Shown: positions 45,701 to 56,600 of the stretch, in pieces
Numbering within the stretch: the first letter of the stretch is position 1
How the letters are laid out: each line of letters opens with the position of its first letter
Assembly: GCA_916700875.1 (NCBI GenBank)
Contig: CAKAKS010000298.1
Location: forward strand, 186,001 to 250,000
Direction: 5' to 3'
DNA length: 64,000 nt
From: Sebastes aleutianus
Lineage: Eukaryota > Chordata > Actinopteri > Perciformes > Sebastidae
Program-made: the position numbers and the translations under genes
The notes under the pieces: model-generated
Told to the model about the DNA's origin: nothing
Database searches by the model: none
What the model saw: the letters and a program-made list of their open reading frames with translations, nothing else

Positions 45701-48700
45701 CTCAACTAGTGTATGTTTCTACCATACTAACTTATAACTTTACCACCAGCTAAATACAAACACTAATTAAATCCATGCTCTACTTTACAGGTTATGTTAA
45801 AGCAAGTGATTAATACGTCTATTTGGTAATTTATTCATCTGATAAGTGGATTTCATCAGTGTTTCTGACCACTAGTAGCCAGACTTGGATGTGTTTTTTC
45901 CCGCAAACCAGACTGAATTTCCCCGGTGTTTCTGAGTAGTCATGATGTGACTCAACTATATCAGGTGTATTACTGAGGACCAACGAAGAGCAGAGTTGAG
46001 TGTTTAGTTGTTGGTATGATCAGTTCTCTAGAAAGCTGCAAGCAGCAACACCACAGACCAAACATTCAGCCTGTTGTAGACAGACATGTTCTGGATAGAC
46101 ACTGAACTAGTAATACATCTGTATAACTATTCAGCTACATTCTTCCTGCAGGTAGTAGGTATGGTATTTTATAACTCTAAAGCAGAAGCATCTCTGTATT
46201 CAGTATTGTTGATGTAACAGATGATAAATCAGTGTTATGTTTCCAGTATTAATCCACTCAGAGTAAACTGAGTCAAACTGTCTGAGTATGAACAGGTTCC
46301 ATCATCCAGCTGATCACAATGAGAATTCATCCAGATATTAATGTGAACATTTACTTCATCTCTCCTCTCTCCCAGTTTAACAAACAGCTCTCTGATCAGC
46401 AGCAGAAGAAAGAGGGAGTTGAGACAGATCTGAAGCGGCGGTTGTCCAAGAACGCTGAGGTTCATCTTTTATCTTCTCTATCTGACATTGATTCGTTTCT
46501 GAGACAAACGTGATTAAACTAACCATGAGAGCAAATCTGTGAAACTAAATAACTGAAACTGGACTTACTGAAACTCAAAGAAGTGAAACAGTAAATATAT
46601 TTATTGACATTCAATCTAATCTGGGATCAAATGTAAAGTTATTATTTCCTAATTACATGTTGAACTCATCAGTTTGGTTGTTCACTGACTGTTACTCCTG
46701 ATATTTACAGTCTAAATGTGCTCTGAGTATTAAACCTGAGTCAAATCACAACATCCAGCCAATCAGAAACTAGTTTATCAGGATATAATGTGGACTAAAT
46801 AAAGTACTAATTGAAACTAAATGTCTCTCTTCATCTCTCTTTCCCTCCCAGTGGAAGCAGAAGTTCTATGATGAGAAGACTAAAAGGGAGGAAGCTGAGA
46901 AAGAAGTGAAGAACCTAAAGAAAGAGGTGGAGGACAAGGTTATTTATTACCTAAAACAATGTTTAATTATTTATCCGTGTTTTCATCTCACTTTATTTTA
47001 ATCATCTTCATACTTGATATTTGTCTGAAACCACGACAACTGAAACTAAACATGAGAACAAACCTGAGAAACTAAATATCTGAAACTGGACTCACTGAAA
47101 CACAACGAAGAACAGTAAATCTATTTATTCATATTAAATAGAATCTGTGATCAAATGTGATAAAGATTAGATATTTATTGATCTACTTTTTGTTCTGCTG
47201 AATCATCTTGTTGAAACTTATTTTGTGACAATCTGTTTGTTTAGTTTAAAGTTTTTATTCTGTAATTACATGTTGGATTCATCATTTAAGGAACAAGCAG
47301 CTGACATGAAGTGGAAGAAAACTAATGAAGAGCTGAAGGAGACAGAGCGTCAACTGAAGATCAAGACTGAAGAGATCAGCCAGCTGAAGAGAAATGTAAA
47401 CACACAGGCACACATAACTCTCATCAGAATGAAGAACAATGAAGATGTTTATTGTCACAAAAATATTTGCAGGAGCAAAAAAGTGCTGAAAGACACATTA
47501 GAATACATGTTTCATAATAGAGTCCAATCTACTTCACACTAGGAGGGTGTAACGATCAGGACCAGAGGACATGCAGGGTCACGTTAGGTGCAGTTTTGTT
47601 TAATATGAATAAACTTTGAATAAACAAGTGACATCACTCTGAGCTTTAGTTCTCTGCAGACTGAGTCCAGCATGTCATCAGCAGCAGGTCTTTACAGACA
47701 GCAGCTCATTGACTGAACTTCACTTCTGCTGCTGGATGCTGGATAGAATAACGTTACAACCAAACTAGTCTGAGTGGATAGTCTACAGGGACAGCACCAC
47801 TCTGAACCTGAAACTCAACTAGTGTATGTTTCTACCATACTAACTTATAACTTTACCTCCAGCTAAATACCTCCACTAATTAAATCCATGCTCTACTTTA
47901 CAGGTTATGTCAAAGCAAGTGATTAATACGTCTATTTGGTAATTAATACATCTGATAAGTGCATTTCATCAGTGTTTCTGACCACTAGTAGTCAGACTTG
48001 GGTGTGTTTCTACCAGCGAACCAGACTGAATTTCACCGGTGTTTCTGAGTAGTCTTGATGTGACTCAACTATATCAGGTGCGAAGAGCAGAGTTGAGTGT
48101 TTAGTTATTTGTATGATCAGTTCTCTAGAAAGCTGCAAGCAGCAACACCACAGGTTGGTGCATTGGAGACCTGAGCGGGTGTTTCCAGTATAGATCTACA
48201 CAAAGTAATTAAACGTGAGCCAAACTATCTGAGTAATGTGAACATTTACTTCATCTCTCCTCTCTCCCAGTTTGAGAAGCAGCTCCATGATGAGCAGCAG
48301 AAGAGAGAGGAAACCGAGAAAGAACTGAAGGAGCTGAAGACCAAGAACACTGAGGTTCATCTTTGCACCCAAATCCATCTGAATTATTTATTATATTTAT
48401 TGTATAATTGATCTTCTCCATATGACATTGATTTGTTGTTGTGACCTACATGATCAAACTAACAATGAGAGCAAATCTGAGACATCAAATAACTGAAACA
48501 GAGTCCTATACTACGAACTAAAAAAGAACTCCTACTGACCAATCAGAGCTCGATGCGCAGATCCTATGATAATATTACACAAATATGACGAAGTTACAGT
48601 CATAATCCAGGTTAAAAACAACACAGTTTAAACTGACAGATGCAGGAAGGACAACTGATAAAAAAATCGACAACGGTGTGAATACATAAATAAATAGGCC

Positions 48701-49915
48701 TATATTATATAAAAATATAAATAGGCCCCCATCTAATTTCCCCAAGAATAATGTATTTTCTATTTTGTATACCTATATATCTAAGCAACACACTACTTTA
48801 GTTGAATACACACATGTAGGCCTAATTATCCTTCCTGCATTTGTCAGCTTCAACTGTGTTACTTTTAGTCTGATTATGTGTTTAACTTCTTCGTATTTGT
48901 CAGATTGAGAAACCCTGGGTTGATTTACAGAGTTCTGCTGAATCCTCTTGATGAAGCTTACTTAGAGACATTCTGTGTGTTTAGTTTAGTTTAAAGTTCT
49001 TACTTTCTAAATACATGTTGAGTTTATCACTTAGGTCATTCACTGATTGTTACACCTGATATTTACAGTCTAGATGTGCTCAGAATAAACAGCCAATCAG
49101 AAACTAGTTCATCAGGATATAATGTGGATTAAATAAAGTACTAAATGAAACTAAATGTCTCTCTTCATCTCTCTTTACCTCCCAGATTGAGAAAAAGCCC
49201 CAGGAGGAGAAGACCAAAAGAGAGGAAACTGAGAAAGAAGAGGAGAACCTAAAGAAAGAGATGGAGATCAAGGTTCATTTATGACCTAAAACACTGTTTA
49301 TTAATTTATCTGTGTTTTCATCTCACTTTATTTAATCATCTTCACAAATGATTGATATTTATCTGAAACCACAACAACTGAAACTAGACATGAGAGCAAA
49401 TCTGAGTCTGAGTCTGAGCAGACCACAAAGTTCCACAGCAGCTCTCCATAGAACAACAGGTCAGTATGACCTCTGACCCGTGTGAGTCATGGAACATGTA
49501 TAAACAGTCAATGTTGTTACTGAACATTTCTCAAAACAAAACTAAAAAAAAGCACAAGTTGCAATGAATCACATTTATTTCCATTGCTGTTGTAAGAAGA
49601 GAGAAAGATTTCAATTATCAAGAAAACTCAAAAGTCTGAACACAACATATATTTCAGTCAACAGTTAAACAGTTCAAACTGTCACTTCCTGCATTAATCT
49701 ACTGCTGAAAGATCAACATCCATCTGTCTGTGTGTTATCTGGAGAAATCAGAGAGGAAGTCGGACACAGCAGTCCCTCACAGGGATACAAGCTGCATATG
49801 ATGACCTAGTTAGTCTTAAATAACTAATCTGTGTGTGTTGTCTTCCTCTCAGCAGGCAAATCTTGAGAACTCCCAGCAGCAGGACGACACCAGCTTGGCC
49901 AGCGATGAACCCTGA
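37526..49915 (+). CDS. Gene C: BTN-like V-C-TM receptor with coiled-coil array, no lamin tail domain
   Basis: Exons: 37526-37534, 38594-38696, 40396-40737, 41395-41688, 41785-41913, 42201-42340, 42635-42748, 42934-43038, 43752-43868, 44406-44501, 46376-46459, 46852-46938, 47291-47395, 48271-48354, 49186-49272, 49853-49915. Total 1959 nt, 652 residues plus stop, if the broken linker exon at 43334-43382 is skipped. The extracellular part is very close to gene B. The C-terminus is a 20-residue tail without LTD. The coil part lost the 27035/27218/27900/28165-type exons and gained a second block of three exons. One exon uses a GC donor. Probably expressible as a receptor, but the tail function seen in A and B is gone. 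Confidence 0.75.
38594..38696 (+). CDS. Gene C signal-peptide exon
   Basis: Same as 21433-21535 with few changes: MLHQSNGLSFQSPLRRL then CVLVFHLLLTHS and CKG. Donor G|GTAACT, phase 1 out. Confidence 0.8.
38697..40395 (+). other. Gene C intron 2
   Basis: The first 1.2 kb matches gene B intron 2 without the Tc1 piece. (TA)n runs lie at 39717-39755 and 39848-39871. A duplicated block around 39770-39850 repeats AACATGTAGGTATAC and ACACAGACAGGCATA from 39240-39280. No exon seen. Confidence 0.5.
40396..40737 (+). CDS. Gene C V-set Ig exon
   Basis: 114 codons, phase 1-1. GQSTLIGPPQSIEAAVGDD, LPCHLEP (Cys), LEWKRSDLNPRY (Trp), DQGTYECD (Cys), VKLVVG. Acceptor TTTCCAG, donor G|GTGAGT. Confidence 0.88.
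40738..41394 (+). other. Gene C intron between V and C exons
   Basis: Resembles the gene A V1-V2 intron (306-1000). No second V exon is visible here, so genes A and C differ in V number. Nothing else seen. Confidence 0.5.
41395..41688 (+). CDS. Gene C IgC exon
   Basis: 98 codons, phase 1-1. DCRSEGWYPEPEVLWLDGEG and SNSFTCRVQQKNTNQT. Acceptor TTTGTACAG, donor A|GTAAAA. Confidence 0.87.
41785..41913 (+). CDS. Gene C transmembrane exon
   Basis: 43 codons, phase 1-1, one Ile codon shorter than in A and B. Helix AVCIMFILLLLFVVW followed by KWRQNRFS. Confidence 0.86.
42201..42340 (+). CDS. Gene C cytoplasmic juxtamembrane exon
   Basis: 140 nt, phase 1 to 0. KTQRNHLDQTEKGEKKNGSE, then EEREREQLMTHETVQMK. 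The acceptor is AAAG after a 10-T run, weaker than the CACAG of gene A. The donor AAG|GTAACG lies upstream of the A/B position, so the KESKH part is lost. Confidence 0.72.
42635..49272 (+). CDS. Gene C coiled-coil exon array
   Basis: Usable phase 0-0 exons: 42635-42748, 42934-43038, 43752-43868, 44406-44501, 46376-46459, 46852-46938, 47291-47395, 48271-48354, 49186-49272. The order of exon types at the end is J-K-L-J'-K'-L', i.e. the last three types occur twice. J' (47291-47395) begins inside the J sequence (EQAADMKWKKTNEELKE) and takes its AG from intron sequence ATTTAAG. The donor of 43752-43868 is GAG|GCAAAT rather than GT. Confidence 0.74.
43334..43382 (+). pseudogene. Gene C broken short linker exon
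   Basis: Counterpart of 3378-3422 and 26653-26700, with intact CTTCCAG acceptor and GTAAGTGG donor. It is 49 nt (not a multiple of three) and reads LERIMKHP then TAG. Inclusion would truncate the protein just before most of the coil. Skipping it keeps the frame because both flanks are phase 0. Confidence 0.75.
44897..45571. mobile_element. MITE with GGGTCTCATTT terminal inverted repeats
   Basis: Left end GGGTCTCATTTCTAAAAC, right end GGTTATAAATGAGACCC, flanked by CAG on both sides (44894-44896, 45572-45574). Genes A (6537-6549) and B (29367-29379) read through with one CAG, giving the empty site. About 675 bp, no transposase. Subterminal TGCGTAC/GTACGCA motifs occur at both ends. A 3-bp duplication suggests PIF/Harbinger, but the class is not certain. 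Confidence 0.8.
45297..45334. repeat. Perfect 38-bp palindrome inside the MITE
   Basis: GTGAGAGGCATCATTATAC followed at once by its exact reverse complement, with no loop. It lies inside the MITE, a little right of its middle. Confidence 0.9.
47396..48270 (+). other. Gene C intron, second copy of the J-K intron
   Basis: Repeats the sequence of 44640-46375 without the MITE. No exon seen. Confidence 0.5.
48355..49185 (+). other. Gene C intron, partly unique
   Basis: About 48500-48930 is not present in A or B and has no ORF; it looks like inserted DNA of unknown kind. Flanks match other K-L introns. Confidence 0.5.
49853..49915 (+). CDS. Gene C terminal exon without lamin tail domain
   Basis: 21 codons including TGA, acceptor CCTCTCAG. 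QANLENSQQQDDTSLASDEP. It replaces the three LTD exons of A and B. The following 3' UTR (ACCAGAATGCATTCTGAGTG) is homologous to that of A and B, so the LTD exons were deleted from the middle and a new ending recruited. Candidate AATAAA at 50072-50077. Confidence 0.65.
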   Translation, partial: QANLENSQQQDDTSLASDEP

Positions 49916-52900
49916 GAGAAAGTTACCGTCCACCAGAATGCATTCTGAGTGGTAAACAGTGCTGTAAACATTATACATCAGGAACATCATGACCCAGTTC
50001 TTCCTGCAAAAACACATATTGTATTGATCAGTAAACACAAGTTCACAAGGTTACTCTTTGTGCTGGGATCAAATAAATAAGACTCTTTATGAATATCAAA
50101 AAAAAATTATAACATTTTCTTCCTCTGGTAAATTCAACAATTCAAAAGTCATGGTGAGTCATGATTACAGTTCTATGTCGTCTTGAAGATATGTTTTGTT
50201 GGTTTAGGGTTAGGGATTTGTATTGTTGTACATGTACATTTTTGACAACATTTTTTCCAAGTATGTTTTTTTTTTAATTTGTTCTGTGAGATATAATTTT
50301 ACAGTATATCAAGAAAGATATAATTTGTATCTATAGACTGATATTTGTAAAGTATTTGATGTTTGGCAAAATCAGTTGTGCCAACAGACTTTTAACTGAA
50401 ACTGTCCATCTGTTTTTTTTTTTTTAGATTTCCGATTCAAATAAAGAATTTTAATAATTCTGTGTATTTTTCCTCAATTGCTTAAATACAAAAATATTGT
50501 TTTTTTTTAAATATGGAAAAAAAACCAGTATAACTCTGTAGCTGCATGTTGTGAACCTTAATCACTGTTCTAGACAGCTAGCTTGTTGGGCATTTTGGCT
50601 GATTTTGTTATCACTTTACATATATAGATGTCAACCATATAACCTCCCATTGACTTCCAACAATGTTTTTAATATTCTTGATACAATGTGCATGGTAATG
50701 GTACAGTTACGTTTTGGGAAATATCATGGCTTTGGTTACAGTGATTAATTACAGTTATGGAATGAGATGGGAGCTCTAGTCTCTTGAATTGAATGAAAGT
50801 CTGACCCTCTCAGTCAGCAACTCGGTCTAATAGGAAGGCGTATAAATACCACAACATTAAACGGACATTCCACATCATTAGTGCTCTTTTTAGCCATTTT
50901 GTGTGTCATTTGTATGACATGCAAACGTCCGCAGTTAGGTTCAGGCAAGAAAACCACTTAGTTAAGTTAAGGGAAAACATCATGGTTGGGCTTAAAATAA
51001 GTACGTAAACTAGTAAAATGTGTACGAAAATCAACACAGCTACGGAAAACACGTCACAAACGCCAATAAAAAACATGTGACAATCATCATGTGACAAACG
51101 TCACTAACGTTACTTACAAAACAAAATGACTATTAGCACCGGTCTCTAACACGGGTCTTCTGGTAAAAAGGCAGTTTTTTTGTTGTTATTGTTAAAATAA
51201 GTACGGAAACTCAGTAAAATAGGTACGGAAATCAACAGAGCTACGGAAAACACGTCACAAATGTCAATATAAACCATGTGACAAACATCATTAGCGTAAC
51301 TTAGGAAACAAAACACCGGTCAACAGCGGTCTCTAACAACAGTCTCCTGGTTAAAAGTCTGGTAGTCTTTCTAACTTTTTATTCTATGTCACTAACTCTT
51401 ACCGTAGCATTTATACGTGGATGTGTTTACATTGCAGTCAGTACAGGATACATGGCGTACAAATGACATGCAGAAATCAAGAAAGGCGTACTTATTGCAC
51501 GCTAAACGCCTTGTGCATTATCGTGGCATTTATACACCTTTTTGTGCTAACGGGCTGCACATAGTTAAGATTAGACTCTACGCTGCAGTTCCACAATACA
51601 TCACCAAATAAACAGAGTAACAACACAGACAACAAGAACACAAAGAACATAAAACCACTAACCATAATATACATAAAACATAACGTGGTTAACTCTTGAG
51701 TTTGGTACATGTTCTGTTTGTGCTGTCTTTAAACAGACATGTGTCTGACGCTGTGGAAATGTGGCATGTGAAACTAGCTATCTTAGCAGTCATGCTGTGG
51801 CCGCCTTTAGAGGATATAAAGTCAGCTACAAGTAGAGGCCATCCGGACCTCTTACTGCCTCTGTATGTGCAGCAGTAAAGGGAGTTCCCCTCAACCAAAC
51901 TACTTTATAAACAACAAAATACTTATGTTTTGTTGTTAGTAGCTGCTTAAAAATTGTTTCTGCCGCTATACTAAAATGTTTAAAAAGTCAACAACATGGG
52001 AAAGACCTAACAATAAAGGGACTAGTCAAAAAATACCATTGGAGATAATGTTTAGGATTTTGTTTATTTTGACGCTGAATAACAAACTGCTCATGAATGG
52101 TTTTCATATTGTAGTTCAGGACAAAATAGTAATAGTGATTGAGGCTTTTTGCATCTATTTTACACACACCTTTACCAAATAACAATAAGTCAGTCAACAT
52201 CAAGCTGAAAATGTGAGATACACTGTACTGTATTGCAGGGGAGGATGTGTTTTCTCACCATGGAAAGACACAAAAAAGATTATAACTTTACAATCCATTT
52301 AGAGAAAGCAACACTTACAAACATTGTAAAAAATGTATTCCTTAAATTCATCAACACAAAAATGGTTTCAAAAGACACATTAGCAAAATAATAAAAATGG
52401 TGGTTCAGTAAACTGGAGCCATAAATGAGAATTTACCAAAAAATACATCTAAATGCATCACAATAATCCAACAAACAGGTAGAAATACAACACAACAAGC
52501 ACTTTAGTTCTGTAAATGGTGTTCTCAGTTGTAGTCTAACATCATGCTTGATTCATCTTTTGTTGTGTTTGTTCATTTAAATGTTTAACAAAGAACACAG
52601 AACTAAATGTTCCAGAAAGAATCAGAGTGAAATGGAAACACTGACGGTGCAATTTAGACAAATATATAGTGATATTGTAGTTTAAGCTGTCAATCACGTT
52701 CAGTCTCGTGTGTGTCGCCTCTCTTTTGACCGATGCTCGTTGCCGTCTACGTAGTCCGAGCACAAGCGCGAGCAACAGGACTCTGACTGTCATTGACGTA
52801 ACTGCCACAAGTGTCTCTGTTAACAAGCAATTTCTGATTCTTACATAAAGCCGCTTTAAGTCAAATATCAGAACACATCTCTGTGATCTTCACTCTGATT

Positions 52901-53023
52901 GGGAATAAACTAACTAACTAATAACAGTAGCAATCTAAATGAAACTTCAATATTTTAATTCTAGGCTATTCTGAGATTGTTAAATGTGGACATTAATATT
53001 CAGTAAACTGAGTGTTCATGTTT
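49916..53023. other. Intergenic region between convergent genes C and D
   Basis: 3' UTR of C, then dispersed repeats (50590-50900, 50925-51365) and AT-rich sequence. Short ORFs here have no recognisable domain. The head of the block still resembles the 3' flanks of A and B. Confidence 0.5.
50925..51365. repeat. Two tandem copies of the CACTTAGTTA/ACATGTGACAA dispersed repeat
   Basis: Units near 50930-51150 and 51190-51350 share AAGTACGTAAACT/AAGTACGGAAACT, CAACA(C/G)AGCTACGGAAAAC, ACGTCACAAA and CATGTGACAA. A reverse-orientation relative lies at 57000-57310. Confidence 0.65.
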
Positions 53024-53616
53024 CTATTTCCTCCCTCCTCTCTGTGACTCAAGTTTCCTCTGAATCTCCTCCAGTTGTTTCTTAATTTGCTCCATGTCGT
53101 TCTCTACTTTCTTCTTCTTCTCTGTAATTCTGTCAACCTCATCCATTGTCTTCTTCTTTAGTTTGCCTGTCTCCGCATGCAGTAGTTGTTGTTCATTCTT
53201 CCTCTCGTTCAGGTTCCAGTTGTTCTCTGTTAGGATTTCTTTTAGTTTGAAGTATCCCTGAGCTCTGTTAGCTGTTCTATCTCCCTCCTCCTCCACTGAA
53301 TTAACCTTCTTTTCATTCTCCTCCACCAGTCTCTCTGACTTCTGCATTTGGTCGGTAAGTTTCTCTTTCTGCTTCTCAAGTTCCTTCGTCAGTTCTGACA
53401 GAGTACCAACAACCTGTGTCATATCTTTCTGTTCTTCCTCTCTCTGCTTCTCTTGTTCTTTCATCAGTTCCAACAGAGTACCAATAGCCTGTGTCATATC
53501 TTTCTGCTCTTCCTCTTTCTTCTCCAACTCTTCCTCCATTTTCTTGATTTCTGTCATGAGATGCTCTCTGCTTCCTTCTGCTTCCATCAAAGGCTGCTGT
53601 GTTGTTGTCTTCATCT
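53024..53616 (-). CDS. Gene D coiled-coil exon
   Basis: 593 nt, entering in phase 1 (acceptor ACAG before AG-ATG-AAG). About 197 residues of almost unbroken Glu/Lys/Gln heptads, with a Cys-free, Pro-poor composition. A second possible acceptor four bases upstream would be out of frame. Confidence 0.8.
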
Positions 53617-56600
53617 CTGTCTGTGAAACTACATCAGACACAGAAGCAGAACAGAATTTCAGTGTTGAAAGTAGAAACATTGTTGATTTCAAATGACAAA
53701 AAATAATATAGTAACTGTGCTTCTCTTAAAGGAAACATTTCAAAGAAAGATGTAAATCATTTAAACCTGGAAGCTCTTTTCTGATTGTCAGAACAAGTCA
53801 ACATGGAGTGCTACTTAAATTCCCTCCTACATGACAAACTTTGAAAATACATTTTGAATAATCAGTAATCAGAATTGTCATTGGGTAACATCTGCATCAT
53901 ATCACCATATCCTTAAGAGATAGAAAATTAATTATTAAAAAAATCAAATCCATTTTTGGCTCACCGATTTTGTTTTGTCTCCATTTCCAGACCAGAAGGA
54001 CAACAGCAAGAACAAACAGGAGGCCAAACAACACGCTAAAGGCAATAGGTGCAGTACAAGCAGACGGAGCCATGAAGAAATCCTCTGAAATAATAAAAGA
54101 GAGAACAACAGATCATCAAGAAAACACAAGTTCTCCATTTGTGTTTCGTGAGTCAGAAGCTGAAACTTGTTATTAAGAACTAAGTGTTTTTTTTTGCCTA
54201 AACCTGACGAAGAAAAACTGGAGTGGAAATTGACGCAGGACATTTGTAGGTGCAATGCAAGAAAAATGAGGAGTAACTTTTCGTAAGATATCGGTCGGAC
54301 CGTTGTATGAGAATACGTTGCACTACACAATGATATCGACGTTCCACTAAAAATCTTTCTCACCTACAATGAGCTGGATGGAACCTTCCTTCCATAATGA
54401 GGGAAGGAAACATTTGTATTCTCCTGCATCAGAGAGTTTCACTCTGGACAGTTTCAGGGAGACGTTTCCGTTGATCAGCTGATCCACAAACAAAGCTGTG
54501 CGGTAATTATACAGTGGATTCTGACTCTGATGGACCAGTCGTCCGTCTTGGTGAACATGGATGTACTCCGGGTCTAAACCAGGTCTAGTCCACTCCACTG
54601 CCCTGGAACTGGCACTGATGGGAGGATCAAGGCGGCATGGTAGAATGACATCATCACCAGCGGTGGCTACGATCGGTTGAGATGAACAAATCAGGTTCGA
54701 CTGCCCTGTGAGGAGAGGAAACAAAGTGGCTGTTAAAGTCTGCACACTCACAGTTTCAGTATGGTCACAGGCCTGTATCACATATACTGTATATATGTTC
54801 CTCAGGTGGAGCTGAGATCCATAATGAACTACATGCTGTATTGGGTCACAACAACCATATATTGCTCCAGTATTATGCAAAAAGTCTATAAACGTATCCC
54901 CACTGACCAACATGCATGCACATTTCAAGGATACAAAGCAGAGTTTTCACTGCCAATACAATATATAGACCCCTTTGGGCCCTTGTGATTTATCCATTAG
55001 GTCAATCAATGTCCCTCATTTTGCAACACTCATCACTGTAACCTGGTATCGGTTCATTTATAACTATCATTGGCAAAACCCCTCCATATCTCCACTCACT
55101 ACTCAATATCTCCAAAAGTAACTGCAAGTTAAGTCATAGCAAATTCATTAGTATGGTCGTTCCAGTCTGCCGCTCCTGCTGACTGGAACGAGTTGCAAAA
55201 TATGCTGACAGGAAGGGAAGGTGAGGAGATAAATGAGACCCACATGTGAGTGGGGGGAGGGGGAAACAACAGCATGGAGGAGTGAGAGAAACTTAAAGGA
55301 GGAGATCACTAAAGGATTTAATCCACTTTCTGGACAGCTTTGATTAAAAGAGAACAGCAGTGATGTACATGAAAGTAAACAGAGGAAACACCAATGTGCT
55401 GATGGAGTGTTCTGAGTTTGGATCTTGATCTACTAACTCTCTGAGCTGCTCAGATGGAGCTGTGGACTTCCTGGTCTTTGTTGGACCAAAAAGTTCAGAT
55501 AAGTCTCTCCTCTTCTTCTCCTGCCTCAGGTTAAAGTGTATTACCTCATCTACAGGTACTTTACTTGAGTATTTACATACTACTTGGTACTTTCAGTAAA
55601 TGTTAATGCTAATATTTATTTTATAAATTTAGATAAATCTACATTACAAGCACGCAGAGTATTTTGAAATATTTGGTACAGTGTGTAGGATTTGGTGGCA
55701 TCTAGTGGTGTGGTTGCAGATTGCAACCAGCTCCGTACCCCTCCGCTCACTCCTCCCTTTCCGAGACAGCAGTAATGTGAGCCGCCGAGTGCAAAACCGT
55801 GGTAACGCCATTCGCCTCACTCAGAGGTCATCCATACCATAATAACACTACTTTAGGAGCAACTGAAGTTAGATGGCAGCTGGCGGTACCACGGTTTTGC
55901 ATTCTGCAGCTCACGTTACCGGAGTTTTCCAAGCGTGTCAGAGTACTACGGTGGCCTTCTGGTAACGTAAAAACGTGAAAGTCTCTCTCTAGAGCCAGAG
56001 TTTGGTTTGTCCGTTCTGGGCTACTGTAGAAACACGGCGGACTCCGTGAAGAGGACCCGTACTGTATGTAGATATGAAGGGCTCATTCTGAGATAATGAA
56101 GGATTCTTAATTTAAGGTGATTAAACACTAATGAAAACATAGCTATGAATATAATATTTCATTTCTGCTAATAGATCCCCCAAAATGCTCATCATGTTCT
56201 CATCCCAACTCGTCACATACTGACGGTTTGTCAGACACCTTGGCATCACTTTTTGATCACAGTAAACACGTGGTTAATGTTGAGAATTAAACAAAAACAC
56301 TTACGTTAGGTTTAGGTTTAAGCAAAAAAAACACTTGGATAGGTTTAGGAAAGAACTACATGGTTGGACTTAAAACTACTATGTTAGTAAAGTGAAAATG
56401 AAACCTAACACACAGGATATGAACAGCAATGCATAAAAAGTCTGCAAAAACACTCATGTCAGATATTCTGAATCAGGAGTATTGTGGCTACACGTTAATG
56501 GATGAAAGCCAGGTGTTTGTTTGACCCATCCATCCGCCCTGTGTGTCTCTTTCGCTCTTTAAACTATGTCACCACAGCACTTACTCTGAGAGTTTACTGT

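Larger units (their letters stand above)
44502..46375 (+). other. Gene C intron with MITE insertion
   Basis: Aligns with gene A 6332-7265 except for the MITE at 44897-45571 and about 70 extra bases (46210-46290). No exon seen. Confidence 0.55.

Noticed and set aside
50925..51365. CRISPR-like repeated units
   Set aside because: Only two imperfect, long units of a dispersed eukaryotic repeat, with no regular spacers.
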